A program made the position numbers and the translations under genes. DNA of 64,000 bases. Origin: Certhia americana (Eukaryota > Chordata > Aves > Passeriformes > Certhiidae). The number at the start of each line of letters is the position of its first letter. The stretch's first letter is position 1. Under the pieces are notes generated by a model. That model did not search any database and was not told the DNA's origin. It saw only the letters and a list, made by a program, of their open reading frames with translations. The stretch spans positions 9,570,410 to 9,634,409 of the forward strand of contig CM031870.1 of the NCBI GenBank assembly GCA_018697195.1, read 5' to 3'. This document shows positions 37,401 through 52,045 of this stretch, in pieces.

Positions 37401-38391
37401 AGAAACAACTACTCCCATTCTGCACATCCTTGCCTGGGGTTTACAGCGTGTGATAAATTGGGCTGTGTAAGATCCATGAAGTGGAAGTCAGAGGAATTGT
37501 ATTTTGCCTTATCAGAGAATAATTACTCGTTGTTATTTCTCCCTCAGATTCAAACCTGGGTTTTATTAGCTACCAAATCAACCTCTGCAGCTTGGTGGGA
37601 AAGTCACCCTGAGTTACCTTCTTGAACATTTTCTGAATTTCAAATTCTCCATGACATGATAACAAACAGAGCTATTTTTGGAAAAAAAGACAAGATACTT
37701 TATACTTGGCAGTACTGTATGAGGCTATCATTAATGCTAGACAAATCCAAAAGGGCAATCGAGTTTGGTCTAGCAAGGCAGAGGGTTACATTCCTGATTA
37801 CAAAGTAGGAAATTAAAAGTTATCAAAACCAAAACAACAAGTAAGACACAACATATTTGAACCAGTTCAATTCTCCCAGCTGTCTCAAGACTTCTCTGAA
37901 TCATGTCCCTGGGGCAGATATGGGAGAGGAGGGGAATTGGTACATCTACATTACAAATTTTGACTTTTAGAAATAACTTGCCATTATTGTAAAAACAGGA
38001 ACTGAAGTTTGAGGTGACAGAGAGCTGAAGATACCACTCTCTTCACTTCATAAAACATCCCTTTCCTCCCCTCATTTTTGGTCCCATCTTAAATAACATT
38101 AACATTTTATTTGCCTGGGTGATTTCATGACTGTTTAGAGTGTTTTTGTACATGCTTTTAGCTGAAGCAGTCTTCAAGAGGGATAATATTCTTCCAGGCT
38201 CATACAGTACTTGAAGTCACATCTCTATACCTGCCCTTAAACTGAACACACTTTAATATGTCATTTTATCTTCAGAGGGTCACTATACAATGTTAATCAT
38301 ACAGATTATATACTTGGCTGTGAATGTGTGTTCCTTCATTTACATTTAAGGGAAGGAGCCTTCAAATAAGGTGTGTCCCACTTTCCTCTAA

Positions 38392-38530
38392 CACAGAATG
38401 ACTGAGGCTGGCAGAGAGATCTGGTTTATCTGGTCCAAACCCCCTTATCCAGCAGGGCCATCTCTTCTCTGGAGAGAAAGGAGAAACATATCCATCACTG
38501 GAATTTCCAGGACTCTGCTGCAGCTGATCT
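38392..38530 (-). mobile_element. Diverged CR1 LINE 3' fragment
   Basis: ACAGAATGACTGAGGCTGG, then ATCTGGTCCAAACCCCC and CCAGCAGGGCCA, follow the order of words at an old CR1 3' end in reverse orientation. Strongly diverged. Confidence 0.5.
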
Positions 38531-39114
38531 GATCTAATGACAGCAATAGTCTTGCGTCACATTAGAGATGGGGCTAGAAGTACTTTACATCCATATCTCT
38601 AATCCCATAAAGATTAGTGTGCTTCATTCAGTGGAATATTTTTATTTTTCTCTTGATCAAAAAGTGCCCCTATCCAGCATGTCAAAGATCACTGCTTATG
38701 TCATTGGTTTCACTCCCACTTTGCAGTTCTACACCCACTACTGGTACTGCCACAAGCTGGATGTTTTGGGTCCTGTCACACTGGAACGTTCACAGCTCTA
38801 TATTTCTAATGCTACCATGGCTTGGTTCATTAACTACTCCACTTGAACCTTGTCTTCCTTTCATGAAATATTTACAGCTCTTTGGTAATATTTTGCAAAT
38901 ATGTTTTTTCCCCCCATTCATCTAAAAGCCATCACTAATGTTTCCATAATAAGGGACTGTTTTACTAAACAAAGATAACAGCAGCTAAGTCAAGAACAAC
39001 ATGAACAAATTAAAATTAAAACAGGAAGGAAAGCAATTTAGAATTCAACAATACAGTATACACGGACAGAATATTTATTATTCCCTGCTAAGACTAAATA
39101 ATATTTAAGTGCAT

Positions 39115-39148
39115 TATTCTATTCTATTTTATTCTATTCTTTTCTTCA
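39115..39148 (+). repeat. Degenerate (ATTCT)n microsatellite
   Basis: About six imperfect ATTCT/ATTTT units in a row. Confidence 0.7.
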
Positions 39149-39149
39149 A

Positions 39150-42100
39150 GGTCCATCTTATATTAAATTAACTGAAGTTAAGACAGCATATTCCAGTCAC
39201 CTAAAGTGGCCCTATCAACTTTTATTAGAATATGGAGATAGGTCTGCTTTTTAAAATTAACATCTACAATAAAGCTTTGATTTGAAAGTGATAGAAATAA
39301 ATTTTTATTTGTCACTGAAATCTACACAACCAGTTGCTTTTTCCTTACTCACAGGTTACGTCTGTACCCAGAAAAGTCACTTCCCTCCTTGTGTCAGCAT
39401 TCCGCATGATGGCAGTTCCCTAACTCCAGCAGAATGCAGCCACCACTGGAGCTTTGAGCACTGAAGCACTTAGACCAAACCTGTGGTAGATTATCATGCA
39501 GGCCTTTGGCCTGGGATGGATTTATATTCAAGGGGAGCCAACAGAGAGAATACTAACCAACATCCAAGTGTTCCTTGGAATCATAAGTTCATGGAAGACA
39601 AACTTTACCTAAGTTTTCATAGTGCTTCTATTTAATGATGAAAACTTGTTTTTGTATCCATACAGATAGAGAGTGCAGAAGAACTATAAATTTCTGGTAC
39701 AAGTCATATCACTTGGCAGAATAGTAAATCTAAAGCTATTTATTAGTTTATTAATGAAAGAGAATATAAATCTGAAGTTTTAAAGTGTTTATCTTTTCTA
39801 TTTCTTTACCTAAATATCTTCATGAACAGGTTCAATACAGCAATTTTATACTGAATGAACCAGTCAAGAGACAGAAAGACTAATTAATAATCTGATCTAC
39901 TGATCTTCTAACCATTAAAAAAATCTTTAGTTACATACTAAAAATCTAATCAGATTCTTGTGGATACATAGCAGTTTTCACCTTGGATAGTCCAAATGCA
40001 CTGGATACATACTAGTGGGTGAATGTTAAAGTTATATTTGAGAAGCAATTTAGCTACCAGCTGTAATATGGGAATTGTCTGCTCCAACTCCATGCTAGGA
40101 GACAGACATCAGCAAGCCTCATCATTTTTTCAGCAGAGGTGGAACAGGACTGATGGAAGAAATGGCTAAAGAATTTAGCCATTGGGGGAATCCATGGGGG
40201 GGGAGAGCGTGTAAAGAAATGGGATAAGGAAAAGAACATTCTTGCTTGCTCAATGAAAATGATTACACTTAATGTATGCCACTGATCTTCCCACATGCCC
40301 TGAAGAGTTAAGTGAGCTCTTAAGTGAGCACATTGTTTGTTCTCTGATGCTTTTGATGGCAAGTAATTAGTCTTCATAAGAGGGAATGCTGACTTTAGGT
40401 GTTTTATATCACTGCTCTCAATTTATTTTCATGGGCAACGGGTTGACTTTTCCTTTAGAACATGAAGCTTATGAATATCTCAGTTATTTTGTCAGTGCAA
40501 TCACAAAGATTATACATCTGTGCCTAAAGCAGCACGTTTTTTAAAATTGCAGTTCAGAGTACCATTTAAAGTACCAAGGCCACACTGATTTATTTAAGAG
40601 TTTATTATGTTCTCAGTTACAAATTCAGCTGCTTTTGGAGCTTTTTGTCTGGCCTCCACTCTCAGTTTCTACTTGGATACCCTTGCACATCCTCCACTCG
40701 CTATTCCCTGAAGGCTTTGGTATCCAAACCACTGTTGCCTTCTTTTTTCTTGCTCAACAACAGCAACAGGCAAAGGAATACGGCGGAGAAATGAGTCACC
40801 ACTGAGTAGTTCATTAAACCACATATCATATGGAAGAAGTTACTGTATATTAAATATGTTGACTTGATTCTACAAATCAAATAATACAATTCTGCTTGAA
40901 TGATGAAATTTGCAAGATGAGTAAAGAAATACAGAGATGAAAAAGTTATTTACTATGTTGATGAAAGCAAACCCACCTGTTCCTTTCAGCTCCTACGTTT
41001 AAGTGTAGTGTTAAAACCAAATTTTTAATTTGAGTGTTTAAAAGTAAAAACAACATATGGAAGCAGTTTGTGAAATTTAGAATTTTTTTTTTAAAGGAGA
41101 AGAAAGCATGGTGGGTGTGAGAGATATAATACATTCTAAGATGCTGTCACAGGACCTGGATTGTGCATTTGCACAATACAACATCTGGGTAATTTTTGGG
41201 AACAAATACATTTATTTTAAACTAAGTTTAGTTCTATCACAGCCTCTTTCTAGTGCAGAATATAAAATTATTTATATTTAAATTTCCTGTTTAAGTCAGA
41301 TAAAAAATTTAAATGTTTTGGTAGCAACCATGGCACTTCTGCAGACATTTCCCATGGGGAGTATTATAAGCTTCCATATTTCTGCTTATGCAGGAAAGTG
41401 TGGGCTGTCCAAACAGAAGATAATGCTAGAAAGACAAACTTCTTTCACTAGGCTGGAAAGCAGGAAAGACTTGTCTGAAACCTCTGTATGCCTGGTTAGA
41501 CAACTCCTGGGTCAGAGCACATCCACTGTATATTCACCAAAACCCAACAGACAGCCAAACAACAACAAAAAACAAGTTTTCAGCCAAATGATAGTTTTAT
41601 TTTCAAGGTTGCTCTGCAGTGGAGACTAGTTACTGCTAATTTATTTTTTATTTCTCTCCATTTCTTAGGCCATACTGAACATTGATCATTGGTTTCATTT
41701 TAACTTACCGATGTCTGTTAATGATCTCAACTGGCCCAGTCTGAGCACTCTGAATAACCAGCCCAGGTTACAGCATTGCCATAAAACAGAAACATGGATT
41801 GAGATCCAGCATTAGCAGTGCTGTTGGAACCTGAATGTATTCAGATTCTACAACAGGCTACCACTAATTTATTTATAGCTCTTTGCTACTGATCCCTTCT
41901 TGAAAAATTATGATGAAATTTTAGAATTACTCAGGCCCTGGTTTGAAACACAACATCAAGAGTTTCTCAACCCATCCCATACATCAGCATAATGAACTTA
42001 AACTATTCACATACTGGTAAATTTACAACAATAAACAGAAACAGTATTCCAAGTTCAAAACCTCAGTTTCTTTGCTCTTACTTCCCTAAGCACACATAAA

Positions 42101-43890
42101 GACAGACAGATTTTATTACAGCATTTCATGTGTTCTTAAAAGCCATGAGCTACTCGCATTTTAAACTGCAGAGCTTGAAGAATTTTGTGTTATAGAACTT
42201 TACTAACTAAAAAATTCAGAACAGAAGAATTATGAAAATTCCCAAATTTACCTAGGCACATTGTCCAGATGAATTGCAAGGTAAAAGAATTAAAAACCCC
42301 TTAAGTTACTTTTCTGCTCTAGTCCATTCTAGATTTACCTAACATTCAGAAGATCTTCCTGCTGCTGTCCACAAGACACTCAAAAAGACAAATGAGAGCA
42401 TTCAGTACCTTGGGAAAGCATACTGCTAGATTAGTCACCTTTATTTGATTAATTTTAATCATTAACAAGAATACATGTCTTACATGTGATTTATGGAAAT
42501 CTCATTTACAACACACATTTCTACACAGGCTTGCTTACTTTTGCAAACTTAGACAATTTCACCCGTTTTAAGATTTCTGACATGTTATAAAGAGAATTCC
42601 CCCACCCAATACATCTCGCCAGTGTTTTTAACAATGCAAGATAAAACCCCAAAAGATACGAAAATCACTGACTTCATCAATGCTTGAGTATACTTCTATC
42701 CCTGTACTTGCTCATGTTTCCTATAAATGCTAATGACATTGATTTCATGACTCACTGGCACTATGGCAGAAAGTCATCAAAATTAAAATTAACTTCCCCC
42801 AGAAATACTCTCTGTCTGTAAGAGGAGATGCAAGCAAGCAACTGGGTTAAAATATGAGAACTGCCACAGCTTCCCACCAACCATGAAAGGTGTCATAAGA
42901 TTCAGCTACATTTACCCACATCTAGTAGCATAAATACACCATCAAGGCATGTGAAACAGACCAAATTCTTGTGTGGGTTTATGTGATTATATGACTTCTC
43001 CCATTATTTGCCATTTTTATCCTTTTACTAGGATTGTTTGGACAAAGTTGCACTTTTTCAGAAAAACTTCAAACAACAGAAGGCTGCACGTATGGCTAAA
43101 ATATCAGAATAAACAGTGGGAGTTACTTCCCACCCTGCTGTACTATTCAGTGCCTGGCCTCTGTGTATCCTTACCTGATACAATGGAAAATAACCTCCTT
43201 CACAGAGGGATTGATTTCTAATCAAGACTCTCTGTTGAACTCTGCTTTATTCACAGATGTTTCTCAGTGGTATCATGTGACAATTGTGCAGATGCATTTC
43301 TGTTGTTTAGATTTGTACCCTTCTTTCTTTCCCTTTCAGCAATACTGGCTTGGCTTCCCCTGCTCTGGAGTGCTGGCTGGTGAGGCAACTAGGATAAGCT
43401 GCTTTTAACAAGCATTCTGTTTTAAACCCTATTGCATAGAATACAAATCCTTGAATGTTTTCTAGAAATGTGAAGTGTATTGACTTCTATACGCAGAATA
43501 ATAAACACAACTGTGCTTGTCTAACTAAAAATAAGAGAAAATGAAGTTCTGGGACCCATTCAGGACACAGTAGTGAAAATACATTCACCCTGTTCACACT
43601 CAGTATCACCACTGAGTTTCTCTGGGTGGGAGCAGTGGGGGTTTGTTGTTGTTTGATTCATGCTTATTTTTATTAAGCAGTTCCTTGGAGTACCAGCCAA
43701 GATTTCAAATAGTTACCATAACATAGCTCACTTGTAATTAAGGTGCTCCTCAGTTTCTGCCATTGAATTGGACAATTCCTTAAGCAGGGCGTTACCCTAT
43801 GGTATCAAACTGAGTATGCCACTTTGCATCAGCAGCAAGACAGCCTGGGAAAATATTGCTTCACTGGTATTGCAATTCTTTAACACCAAA
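39150..43890. other. Gene-poor sequence
   Basis: AT-rich. At 43341 a strong pyrimidine tract and CAG are followed by about 40 bases and a GTGAGG donor-like site; it may be a non-coding exon, but nothing connects to it. No other structure was recognised. Confidence 0.45.
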
Positions 43891-43896
43891 AAAATA

Positions 43897-43898
<2 letters not shown>

Positions 43899-43927
<29 letters not shown>
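43899..43927 (+). repeat. Poly(A) run, 29 bases
   Basis: An A29 homopolymer preceded by AATAATAA. It could be the tail of an old retroposed sequence; no recognisable body was found upstream. Confidence 0.9.
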
Positions 43928-43929
<2 letters not shown>

Positions 43930-44784
43930 AAAAAGTATATATATCTCCTTCTAACTTTAAAGCCTTTAAGGATGTTAAGTACAGCTAAAAAATTAAATAT
44001 TAAATTCCACCCATCTGGAATGCATAGCAGTATCTTAAATTAAGATGCTGTGACTAAGGATATGGTAATAAAATAAGGAAGGAAAAAACCCCCTCGAAGC
44101 ACAGCTGTGCCCAAGTTAGGCAGTGTAAAGTCAACTGTGATATCATAGAAAGCAAGTAATGCAAACTCAGACAGAGGAATTACCCACTGCACCTTGTTCT
44201 GCTCTTTTATGTTGATGTCGAGTCAATACTGTTGCTTGAGCCAATGCACAAAGCTAGTAAGTTAAGTTCTGACATCAATGCGATACCTGGGCTTCCTTGA
44301 AATAATTAAACTGCCAAATTGTTCTGCAGACAGCCCAGCTGGGACAACAGGAGATCAGCCTGGACCAGATCCATCAGGACGTGTTGTGGCAGCTCCCTCT
44401 GAAGTCAGCATGAGGTCTTATTATAGCCATTTTTATCAAAGCATCAGCCAGAGGAAAAAATCCAAATGTGGTCAGAAGAAAGAGGTACTGGCACTGCCTC
44501 CTTCTGTTTATGTCTGTAGTGGTTTTGGTTCGCCAATTTGAGATTTCCTGGTCAAGACCAATGCAGGCTTAAACTTTGAAAGGTATAAAGAGAATTCATT
44601 AACAGAATTAAAAGAAGAATAATAAAAATTAGAATAAAACCTACAGAACACTTCTCCTCCCTTCTCCCACACCTTCTTTCCTTCCCACTGACAACATACC
44701 GAAACAATACCCAGAGTTGTCAGTTTTCCACCTCTAGAATAGTCTTTCTTCAGTTCACTTAGGGAGAGAAGCATCTCTTGCTGC

Positions 44785-44980
44785 CTGGCCCGGCCTTAGC
44801 TGTGGCCCCGCAGTCTCCCCTCCCCTGCCCGACCACTGGCTGCTGGGAGGGGGAGTGGGGAGGAAACCCTACCCGGCCCAGCCACTCGAAGACCTGTTAC
44901 CTCTTCCACGCCAACCTGTTACCTCTTCCACGCCAGAAATCAGAATTAAAGATTCCCGGCGTTTTCGTCTTAAAATATGA
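44785..44980. other. GC-rich segment with tandem duplication, origin unknown
   Basis: A sharply bounded GC-rich block in AT-rich DNA. It contains two exact copies of the 22-bp unit ACCTGTTACCTCTTCCACGCCA (about 44893-44936), followed by AATTAAAGATTCCCGGCGTTTTCGTC. The tail resembles the poly(A)-signal end of some LTRs, but neither ends nor target duplications could be defined. Confidence 0.35.
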
Positions 44981-44999
44981 CTCCACAAAGGTGTCTTCA

Positions 45000-47900
45000 A
45001 CCCTTTCATTGATTTAATCATGTGTCAATATTTAAACCTGGCTATTGATTGGTTCTCTATCAGGTCTATAGGAAGCTAACAAGACCCTAATAGGAAATCA
45101 CTGCATACTAAAATTTGAATCAATGCTAAACCGGAACAGTGCCCAATTCTGCTGTGATGGGCAAGGAATATTTGTCTATTGTTGAACATATTAGTCTAAT
45201 TTTTTCAATTTTATTTCTCCTGTTCATAAGTGTGAGAGCAAAAATCTGGTTTTCAGCTTCAAACATTTTCTAGCCTTATTTGATATGAAACCCTAAATTC
45301 TATGTACAATACAAGGGCAGTTGTGTCTATACTAATTTATTAACAACTAGAGAAGCTTTCAGTTTTTATACTACAACAGAGTAAGATATGGCAGGGACTG
45401 AATAATAACCTTCTCTATCACCACCAAAATGCACTAGAGCTTTCAGACAAAGAAAACTGTTGTTTGCAGAATGAATTTTTAAATAGCAAGAATTTTTTTT
45501 TTCCAGAAAATCCCCCTTTCTAGTTTCGTGCAGGAAACCACAAGGATTTTAAGCAGGACATTAATCTCAGACTATACATTTCAGTTGCTTTCCTGCTCAG
45601 TGTGATCTACTGACTTTCTCATTGCTTCCCTTAATATTTGAACAGGAACAAAGAGAAGTCTGTCAAAACTTTTAACTCCTTAATTGGTGTATCTGAATTA
45701 ATGAATAAGATTTTCAAAAGGCAAAAGACTGGTTCAGACAAGAGGAGAACAGAGTTAAATGCTTTTGGGAAAGCTGTATGCACAGCTGTAAATTCATAAA
45801 ATTATAAAATCAATACATGAGTGAAGCCTCATAGGACCATTCACTTTGATTTTTGAGCCTTAACAGCTCTGGTAAGTGTTGATTTTCACAGGACCATGAG
45901 GGGAAGTTTCTTACAAATGACCAGATTCTGATCTGCTTGTGAAATATTCAAGTACAGTTGCTAACACACATAGGCAATTAATTTTCCTACAGCTTTACTT
46001 CATTTTGTAGTCAGAATTAAACTGTTCCCTTCCTTGGGAAGGATGGCCTCTTTTCAGACACCACTGCTCAAACTGCTTGTGGCAAAGTTCCAGCTCCTCA
46101 CAGGTTCCCTGTTTAATGCCTGTCACTGCCTCAAAAGTTCAGCTCCACTCCAGTTTAGCTCTACCACCTTCATGTCTGCACATTATCTGAACTTTCCCTT
46201 TAAAATCCTTAAAAATATTCAAGCCTTACAACTGCAGATAAGATTGCATCAGTATTTTGCTTTCACTTAAAACTGCAGAACAAAAGGGAAAAGGCCACAA
46301 AGCCCAACACACCATCAAGAATTAAATGGACAGAGAACTTTCATCTGAAGGGAAGAAAATTAAAAATCTCTTTTCCGGCTTTCAAGAATACCTGACAACC
46401 TGGTAACCTTTCAAATCATAAGGTTCCTGCTAGGTCCCCATGAAGGCTTTTTAATATTACAAAATAATAAAACAAACATTGTGAAATCTTTGCTGCAGCA
46501 CTCAGCCCAGTGCCACTCAGAGTAGCTTGTATATTCTGCTTCTGGTGATGCAAGGCCAGTGAGATACAGGACACATCAGTCACTATCCTGGACTCCCTTG
46601 GAAGGCTGCCTAACTTGCCCTTGCAGTTTATTTAGTTTTGATTCTCCCTGGGCTAAAATACGTACCTCTGATTGCGTTTGTCAGTGTGGCTTCCACAGAT
46701 CTGCCCTGGATCTAAACCAACCATGTGAGTACATTTGCCATTTGATGTGGTTGTCCCTTGAGAATTAAAGCAAAGCTCTGAGATGAGGTTTTAATCAATC
46801 CTCTTTCACAGTTCGCTGACTGCCAACTGTGGCTGAAGACTGCCCAGGAGCAGTCTGCAGAAGGACCCAATGCAGACTGCAGCACCAAAACAAACCCACC
46901 AAAGAGTTGGGAAGACATTGCTTCTCTGCTGCACTTACAAAACTTTTTATTGCATAACCCAGGGGAGAAGAACAGAAAAGGTGCCTGTGATACAATGTTA
47001 ACATTTTAACAAGGAGTCCCTTGAAATGTTCCTCTACCACTTGGTAATAGAAACCGCAGATCACAGAAGCATATTAACAGAGAAGAATGGGATTAACTAG
47101 ATCAGATCCTGCTTTTTCTGTACAAGTCATGACTCCCCACTAGATTAGTAAGTAAAATCAGAGTAATAAACTCACAATTATTAGCTGCAAAGGTGTTGCT
47201 TCTTCCAAAATGCTTCAGATTCCACTCAGCGACCTTGGTTTTCAAAGCCATCTGTTGTTGATCAGGGCTAGGAAGCACTCTGAAATATTGCTGCCATTGA
47301 AAACATTTGCTCAGAATCTCCAGCTACAGGGCCTTAATATACGTTATATACTTCAAAAAATAAGTTAGGCTACCGTAAACTTACACATTCAGCATGTGAA
47401 TGCCCATCCACATCAGGGCTTCCAAAATTATACGGTAAGAGACAGAATTAGAGCTAATAATATAAACCCTTTACAATGATGTGAGTGAATTACCAAGATC
47501 ACCTGTCAGAAACACTGTCCATGCCCTTGACTGATAACAGCCAAAACATTAATCCTCTTTGAGAGTTATTCAGCTCAAAGTTTTGGAGACAGAATGTTCT
47601 TGATATAATTTGGAGCTTTGTTTCTATAGCACTTTGGTCAAACTAACAAAAATAAAATAGAAAAATAATAGAAAACCCTTGTTGGTAGAGAAGTACTGTG
47701 AAGAGATTTGCCTCATATATCCAATAAGAATAAAACCAGTCTAGTGAGTGCCCAAATTTTAAGGTTATGATCTGATTTTCTTGAGAAACACCAGATATGC
47801 CCATTGCATGTTAGTTATAACTGCTCACTTAATCTGCACCATGCCCTGTCAGTGATATTGGACCTTGTCCCTGGAGTAGTCACAATCTCATTTTCCCCTC

Positions 47901-50900
47901 AAAGAAAGGACTCCAAGGCAGCATTTATCTGAAGAGATCTTTGAATAGTGTGCTGTTTGTACAGCACAACATCCCAAGACACTGAGTATCAACCCACTAT
48001 AAATTATCCTCTCAGCCTTTCGTATAAATCGTTCTTTCAAGGATCCTGCTGGTATTCTCCCCTTCCCATGTCTGGAATCAGCAGTCAAAGAGGGTACATG
48101 TGCACACCTGAACTCAAGACAGGGCTGTTCATATTCCCTGGATAGCCTCAGAAGTGTCTCTGTGCAGTAAGCTAGACAGCGTTAGATAAACAATTCTTAA
48201 CTGGAAAAGAGCTTCAGCAGCTGATTTGGAAGGAAAAGCAGAATAAATACTATGTCAGTATAAATCCAGCCGTTGTGCCTTTTGCTTTCTGTGCTCTTGC
48301 CATTTCTAACTTTGGCTGACAGTGTTTCCTTTGGGAATCTAGAAAAACATGCAATTCCCAGCAGCTCCAGCTGCAGTGATGAACTTTCTCTATGTTAGAG
48401 ATGCACAGAACTAAATGTTTTCCTAAGCCTGGTGAAAATCCAGAGAAACTTCTTTTGATTTCATTAGTCTATGTTTAGAGGTATTATAGTGAAAATAAAA
48501 ATCCACTACACGTCTTTGTTTATTTGCCATAACAAAGGTTGAGAGTTGTGAACTTATTCTTTGACAGTCAGAAGCCAAAACTCAACAGTTATAAATGACA
48601 ACAATTTGCTAAGACCCACAGCAAGTTTAAGCCATTTGTTTTCAGAATTCTCACACAGGATAAACCATTTAATGCTTGAATCTGTAATCTAATCCTCATT
48701 TTTACTCCTCCACTTCCCAAATCAATTCTGTCAGTAGATTGACAGACATATGTTACCAGTTTTTGTCACAATAAGTGCTACTTTATTAAATGAATAATAT
48801 TACAGTATTATCAATCCTCAACGAAAAATCCACAATGTCAAGCTGACATATTTTCTGAGCAAGAGTAGTATCCAGCTGTTGCTCCTTCCTACCTGTCCAT
48901 CTCATTTTAACAGCTAAACATGACATAAATAAAATTACTTGTTGTGCATGGGTAACTTAAAATTATTTTTGTCATTTGTCAAATAGCCATCAGGTAAGAG
49001 CTGTTTTATGTAAGAAGATATTCTGGCCCAGATTTCAAGAGAACCACCTTTAAAATACTTTCTGCAGTCCAGAGGTGATGTTTATTTTCTTAAACCATTA
49101 TAGACTCAAAATACAAGAACAGTAAAATTGTGGAAAACCAAGGAGTAATAGTCTACACTAGGTGGCACTGCTACACATGGCTTAAGTTTCTTTGCTGAGG
49201 GTTCAAATTCAGCCTAATTTTCGAACAAATATCTATTAAGTTTAAGGAAGGCATTTTGGGGAGCTTTGGCAAAGACCAAGGAAGAATTCTTTCTGCAACT
49301 TCTGCAATTTCTCCTGCAATAACAGACAACTTTCACTATGTAATTATTATCTAGAAACCAACAAGTAAGTCTTAATGCTAATGATGTTTCTGCCTGCAAG
49401 AATTCCACACCTGCTGTCCAAGCCAGTCCTTCAACAGTCACACATGCAATCAAAGCCACAATTTGCCTTTGCAACACAAACAGGAGCCCAGTTCTGTTTT
49501 CTTCTGCTTGAAAACCCCCAACAAACCACCACCACCACCAAAGTAGTGTTTTACTACATGCATAAAGCTTGATAAAGGGTTGTTGGTGGTTATCACTAGG
49601 TTTGATTTGCAGCCAGTAGGCATTAAAAGACAATTCAAGACTGTGAACTAAATTTCTCCTAATCAGTACTTAGACATGGGCAGAGCTGTGAGGATTTTCC
49701 CCAAAGCAAGCAAGGCCAACTGAATTTTAGAGAGAAGTGTGAGCATATCCTGCAGAAATACAAAGTACCTGAAAGCAGAATCTGTTATGGCCAAATTCAT
49801 CTTTTATTCTAGGTTTCAGAATTTTAAAAAACACTGTCAAAGAAAGTACTAAGACAGAAGAATTATTGATTCCTATTGACTCACACACCTAGAGAACAGT
49901 AAATGCTGGGTTTAATCCTTCTCACATGCCTTTAGGGGGTTATATTCCTGTCTTGCTGAGCATCACAAAACACAAATACTTTTTTTTAAAAGAAAGATCC
50001 TACAAGAAAGATTCCTATGACTTATGGGGAAAAGCCCCCTGACCCAGACCAACCATTTTGTAGAATTCTCACTCTTCTGTGATAAGTATTAGCATTTCTT
50101 TAAAGTCTCCTTGCAAGTCTTCTCTGATTTCAAACTTGAGCAGTAGGGGAATCTTACTAAACAAATCAATGGAGCTTTAAATTTCAAATAATAATAAAAT
50201 AGGTCTTTTTACTTAAAGCTATTTTTTCAGTATAATCAAAAGTCTCAGTACAGCAGAATTTTTTTGTAATGCCTTCACCATCTTTTCCCCAGAAAAAAAA
50301 TGAACCCTTAGTGTATGAATTTTAGTGAGAACTATATGGTACAGACTCGTTTTTGCTTGATCCAAAACAGGAAAAGAGAAAAAGTAGAACAAGAACTATG
50401 ATATCAGCAACTGAAATGTCTCCTCTGTACTAAAAAAAACCCCTGAAAGACAGAGTTTATAATCATCCCTTCTTCAAAAGAAACATTAGCAGAATTGCTA
50501 CACCATACATTGATTTGTGGGGTTGCTGTTATCTTTAAACCAAATTTTAATCAGATTTCATGATCAGAACAGGAAGCAACAAACTGAAAGCAAACATTCC
50601 TGCTCCAGGCAGCTTTTAAAATTCCTTTGCTTTAGTTTCATTTCAAGTGTCTGACTTCTATTTATCTAAGAAAGGGGGGAAAAATCAGCATCTTCTGGAA
50701 AAACTGCAAAACTGAAATGTTGAAACGTATAAACCAGCTTACTGGCAAGGACCTCCTGACAGCAAGGCAAGTGGTCCCAAGAGATTGAATCTTTCTTGAA
50801 AGGCCAGAGGGTATTAGTCAATTCCAAATTATTGAACATATTCTACCTTGTGATTTCAATTAAAACAGTACTAGCTACTACCTTTGTGAACTTGAAAACT

Positions 50901-52010
50901 AGCACTGTATGAAAAGGTTTGAATATTCAAGCCTCTGATGATGGGATGAAGTCCAAAAGGACAGAAATAAACTGACAGCATCCTGAAAGCACCCTGCTAC
51001 AGTGTCTTACTAAACTGCCTAAGACTGGAGGGGTGGTGGTTATCATGCCCCTTGCAGAGAGGACAATGGTCTCACACCACATGGTTTGATTGCCCTATTC
51101 TCTGTGCTTTTATTGATTGGTTTATTTATTTAATGGAAGACAGAAAAGGAAAAAAAATACATATATGCTGATCCAGACTGGAGGAAAAACATCCTCAGAA
51201 ACAGGCTGCTCAGAGGAAGGATAGAATGAGACTTGGGTAGATCAGTTCAGAACAGGAGCCTTATCCTCAGCATATCTCTATCCAACTCCCAGATGATTGG
51301 CAAACACTTCCCAGGGCAGATACCTGGCACATGCTGGGAACAGAAGGGCAGGAATCTGAACCAGTGGAGTTGCTTAAGCAGACTACAGTCTCAGTTCTGT
51401 CCTGAAGTATTTCTAGCACAGATAAGAAATGAATCAACCTCAGTAGGTGAGAATAAAAACCTGACACACATTAATTACAAGCAAGGCTGCCAGCAGAACT
51501 GCAAGCAGAGACTTAAAGACAGCCAAATTCAGTGGACAGGGGTACATACAATGGATTTCTCATTCAACTGAGAAGCTGATTCCCTATCAAAAATCTCAAG
51601 AAGATTATTTTTTCCCACAAAACTATTTGAATTTTGACAAGTCAGTATTTTCCCTTATGTATTCTATGTAAAGCAGTCATTTTAAGTAAAGCCATTAGGA
51701 AAATTCCCCAGAAGAGTTCACATTAGTATTCCACTGCAAGATCAAGATCTGAAAGACAATACTGCATTCTGAAAGATTTCAAAAGAAACAGGTTTCTGCA
51801 GTTCCTCACACTATATAAAATAATTTATAAGAGTGTTTTATATGCCTTTGGATGAACTTATAAGGCTGCTTTCCCCATGTTTCTGAAAAGATAAATGAGA
51901 TTGCTTTTCTCTCTCTTTTCTGAAATGAAAACTTTTATTCTAATGTATTCCTAACTTTCTATGGGAGATGAAATAAGCGACTGAGAGGGAGACAGGGCAC
52001 AAATAGCACA
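45000..52010. other. Gene-poor sequence
   Basis: Seven kilobases of AT-rich DNA with only short chance open frames. I saw no conserved exon, RNA gene or complete repeat. Confidence 0.5.
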
Positions 52011-52045
52011 AAGAATTAAAAAAAAAAAAAAAAAAGAATTTCCTA

